In this document: positions 62,683-64,000 of the stretch, piece after piece
Layout of the letters: each line of letters begins with the position of its first letter
How positions within the stretch are numbered: the first letter of the stretch is position 1
Source: JBBIOU01 sp037443205
GTDB taxonomy: Bacteria; Bacteroidota; Bacteroidia; Flavobacteriales_D; UBA2798
Length of the DNA: 64,000 nucleotides
Reading direction: 5' to 3'
NCBI GenBank assembly: GCA_037443205.1
Contig: JBBIOU010000007.1
Span: 1-64,000 of the forward strand
Made by a program: the position numbers and the translations under genes
The notes under the pieces: generated by a model
Told to the model about the DNA's origin: nothing
The model's input: the letters and a program-made list of their open reading frames with translations, nothing else
Database searches by the model: none

Positions 62683-64000
62683 ATGAACAATAATCATTCT
62701 ATACATACGCTTCCGGTTATTATATCCGTGTTTTTTTTCTGGGGATTTGTGGCAGCCGGCAATGGAATATTAATACCGGTATATAAAGAATATCTTAATC
62801 TGGAGCAATCGCAAACAATGCTTATAGATTTTGCATTTTATGTGGCTTATGCGGTTGGAACATTAATTTATCTGATGGTTTCAGAGTATTTAGGTTGCGA
62901 TTTATTGAATAAAATTGGATATAAAAACGGCATAGCATTAGGCTTGTGTATTTCTGCATCGGGCACTTTGCTTTTTATACCTGCAGCCAATTACGAATCA
63001 TTTTATATATTGATTAGCGGTTTGTTTATTGTAGGTTTAGGATTTTCGCTGCAACAAACTGCTGCCAATCCGCTTGTAATAAATATAGGTAATCCGCAAA
63101 AAGGTGCGCAGCGTTTAAGTTTAGCCGGAGGTGTAAATAATATTGGAACTATGGTTGGACCTATATTATTGACGCTTGCTTTGTTTGGCAGTGTAAATTC
63201 GGGCACAAGTAAATTGGATATACAAAGCATAAAAATTCCATATCTTATTCTTGGAGGGGCATTTTTTTTAGTGGCCTTGATATTTAAATATTCTTCGGTG
63301 CCGAATAATGTTTTACATCATTCGTCAAACGAAGAAAATACTCACAGCCATAGTACCGATGTACCGGATAATTTTAATACATATGAATCAAGAAAAAAAA
63401 TTACAAAATATCCTCAGTTAATTTTAGGTATGATTGCCATTTTTGTTTATGTGGGTGCTGAAGTTTCTACCGTGAGTAATTTACCCGAATATATGAGGCA
63501 GGAATTGGGCATAGGCTCTGATGAAGTAGCTCCTTATGTTTCATTGTTTTGGGCAAGTTTAATGATTGGTCGCTGGGCATCGGCTGCAAGTAATTTTTCT
63601 GATGCAAGAAATATAAAATCATTATTAGGATTTATTTTTCCGTATTTAGCCTTTGCTTTATTTTTGTTGGTAAACTATTTATACGGAACAAATGTTCAGC
63701 AATTTCTGATATATATACCGGTTATATTAATATTGGTATGTGCCGATTATTTTACCAAACATCATCCGGCTTTACAATTACTGGTTTTTTCACTCTTAGC
63801 TGTATTAGCGCTATTAATAGGTATGATATCAGGGGGATGGATAAGTGTTTATGCATTTATCAGTGTAGGCTTATTTTGCAGTACTTTGTGGCCTTGTATC
63901 TTTACACTCGCTATTGCCGGTTTAGGTACTCACACTAATAAAGGTTCCGGGTTATTGATTATGATGATTATGGGCGGAGGCATTATTAGTGTTTTCCAGG
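62683..64000 (+). CDS. MFS sugar transporter of the FucP/GluP type (3' end beyond window)
   Basis: An open frame without stop to the window edge (about 439 codons). Repeated hydrophobic segments fit a 12-helix transporter. The start reads VIISVFFFWGFVAAGNGILI, then QQTAANPLVINIGNPQKGAQRLSLAGG and VNNIGTMVGPILL, and near the edge GSGLLIMMIMGGGIIS. These match the fucose/glucose/galactose:H+ symporter group. A His/Ser-rich cytoplasmic loop is near residues 206-240. The sugar cannot be inferred. It is divergent from the UXS gene, with a gap of about 60 bp. Confidence 0.9.
   Translation, partial: MNNNHSIHTLPVIISVFFFWGFVAAGNGILIPVYKEYLNLEQSQTMLIDFAFYVAYAVGTLIYLMVSEYLGCDLLNKIGYKNGIALGLCISASGTLLFIPAANYESFYILISGLFIVGLGFSLQQTAANPLVINIGNPQKGAQRLSLAGGVNNIGTMVGPILLTLALFGSVNSGTSKLDIQSIKIPYLILGGAFFLVALIFKYSSVPNNVLHHSSNEENTHSHSTDVPDNFNTYESRKKITKYPQLILGMIAIFVYVGAEVSTVSNLPEYMRQELGIGSDEVAPYVSLFWASLMIGRWASAASNFSDARNIKSLLGFIFPYLAFALFLLVNYLYGTNVQQFLIYIPVILILVCADYFTKHHPALQLLVFSLLAVLALLIGMISGGWISVYAFISVGLFCSTLWPCIFTLAIAGLGTHTNKGSGLLIMMIMGGGIISVFQ

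Overview
This AT-rich window is a chromosomal segment from a member of the Bacteroidota. The evidence is consistent across the window: type IX secretion (T9SS) sorting domains, a PorP/SprF protein paired with a giant SprB-repeat protein, a TonB-dependent receptor, families largely confined to this phylum (DUF2480, DUF3127, DUF3078), and promoters of the Bacteroidetes type with a TAnnTTTG -7 box. I did not identify genus or species.

Layout. 0-8 kb holds tRNA-Asn, then queA and ispD, facing a leftward group of a DUF3127 protein, a flavin reductase, recG and a prolyl oligopeptidase. 7.8-8.7 kb has an ABM protein, a small DUF2256 zinc-finger gene and an overlapping peroxiredoxin. 8.7-15.1 kb is a complete SUF Fe-S operon: A-type carrier, sufB, sufC, sufD, sufS, sufE, a SufT-like DUF59 gene and DUF2480. 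15.1-15.9 kb is a decayed mobile-DNA island. 16-22.4 kb has a hypothetical gene, an MsbA-like exporter, rbfA, a methyltransferase, a polyprenyl synthase, gpsA and a membrane-anchored protein. 22.5-32.8 kb is a secretion and surface cluster: an M43 metalloprotease overlapping a TonB receptor gene, two RCC1-propeller proteins, a lysozyme-like protein and a lipoprotein. 33.2-44.0 kb encodes a SprF-like protein and a 3297-residue adhesin with about 36 SprB repeats. 44.5-53.2 kb holds atpDC, nrdBA, rpmH, pgk and a DUF3078 protein. 53.5-58.7 kb holds a MazG-like protein and a sulfite reductase-siroheme operon behind a structured leader, then a ferredoxin-NADP reductase. 58.8-64 kb holds a peptide-binding lipoprotein, two sugar-nucleotide enzymes (HldD, UDP-glucuronate decarboxylase) and an MFS sugar transporter cut by the window end.

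Two things stand out. First, the leader of the sulfite reductase operon (about 53972-54169) has a promoter, a 27-codon ORF with three Cys codons lying inside a long hairpin, and an intrinsic terminator 31 nt before the reductase start. This looks like cysteine-responsive attenuation. Second, there is a family of very small MITE-like elements with ACCC...GGG termini and TAA target duplications. Four copies of a 135-136 bp element are present, and two of them are inserted inside copies of a second, 114 bp element. Three independent insertions use the same TAA in the motif GATTTTGTAA.

Several start codons were moved downstream because a -7 box lies on the longer alternative (rbfA, the 21.86 kb gene, the 58.8 kb lipoprotein). 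Short genes recovered by reading are DUF2256 (8123-8266), rpmH (50671-50829), the Cys leader peptide (53996-54079) and the partial MFS gene (62683-64000).
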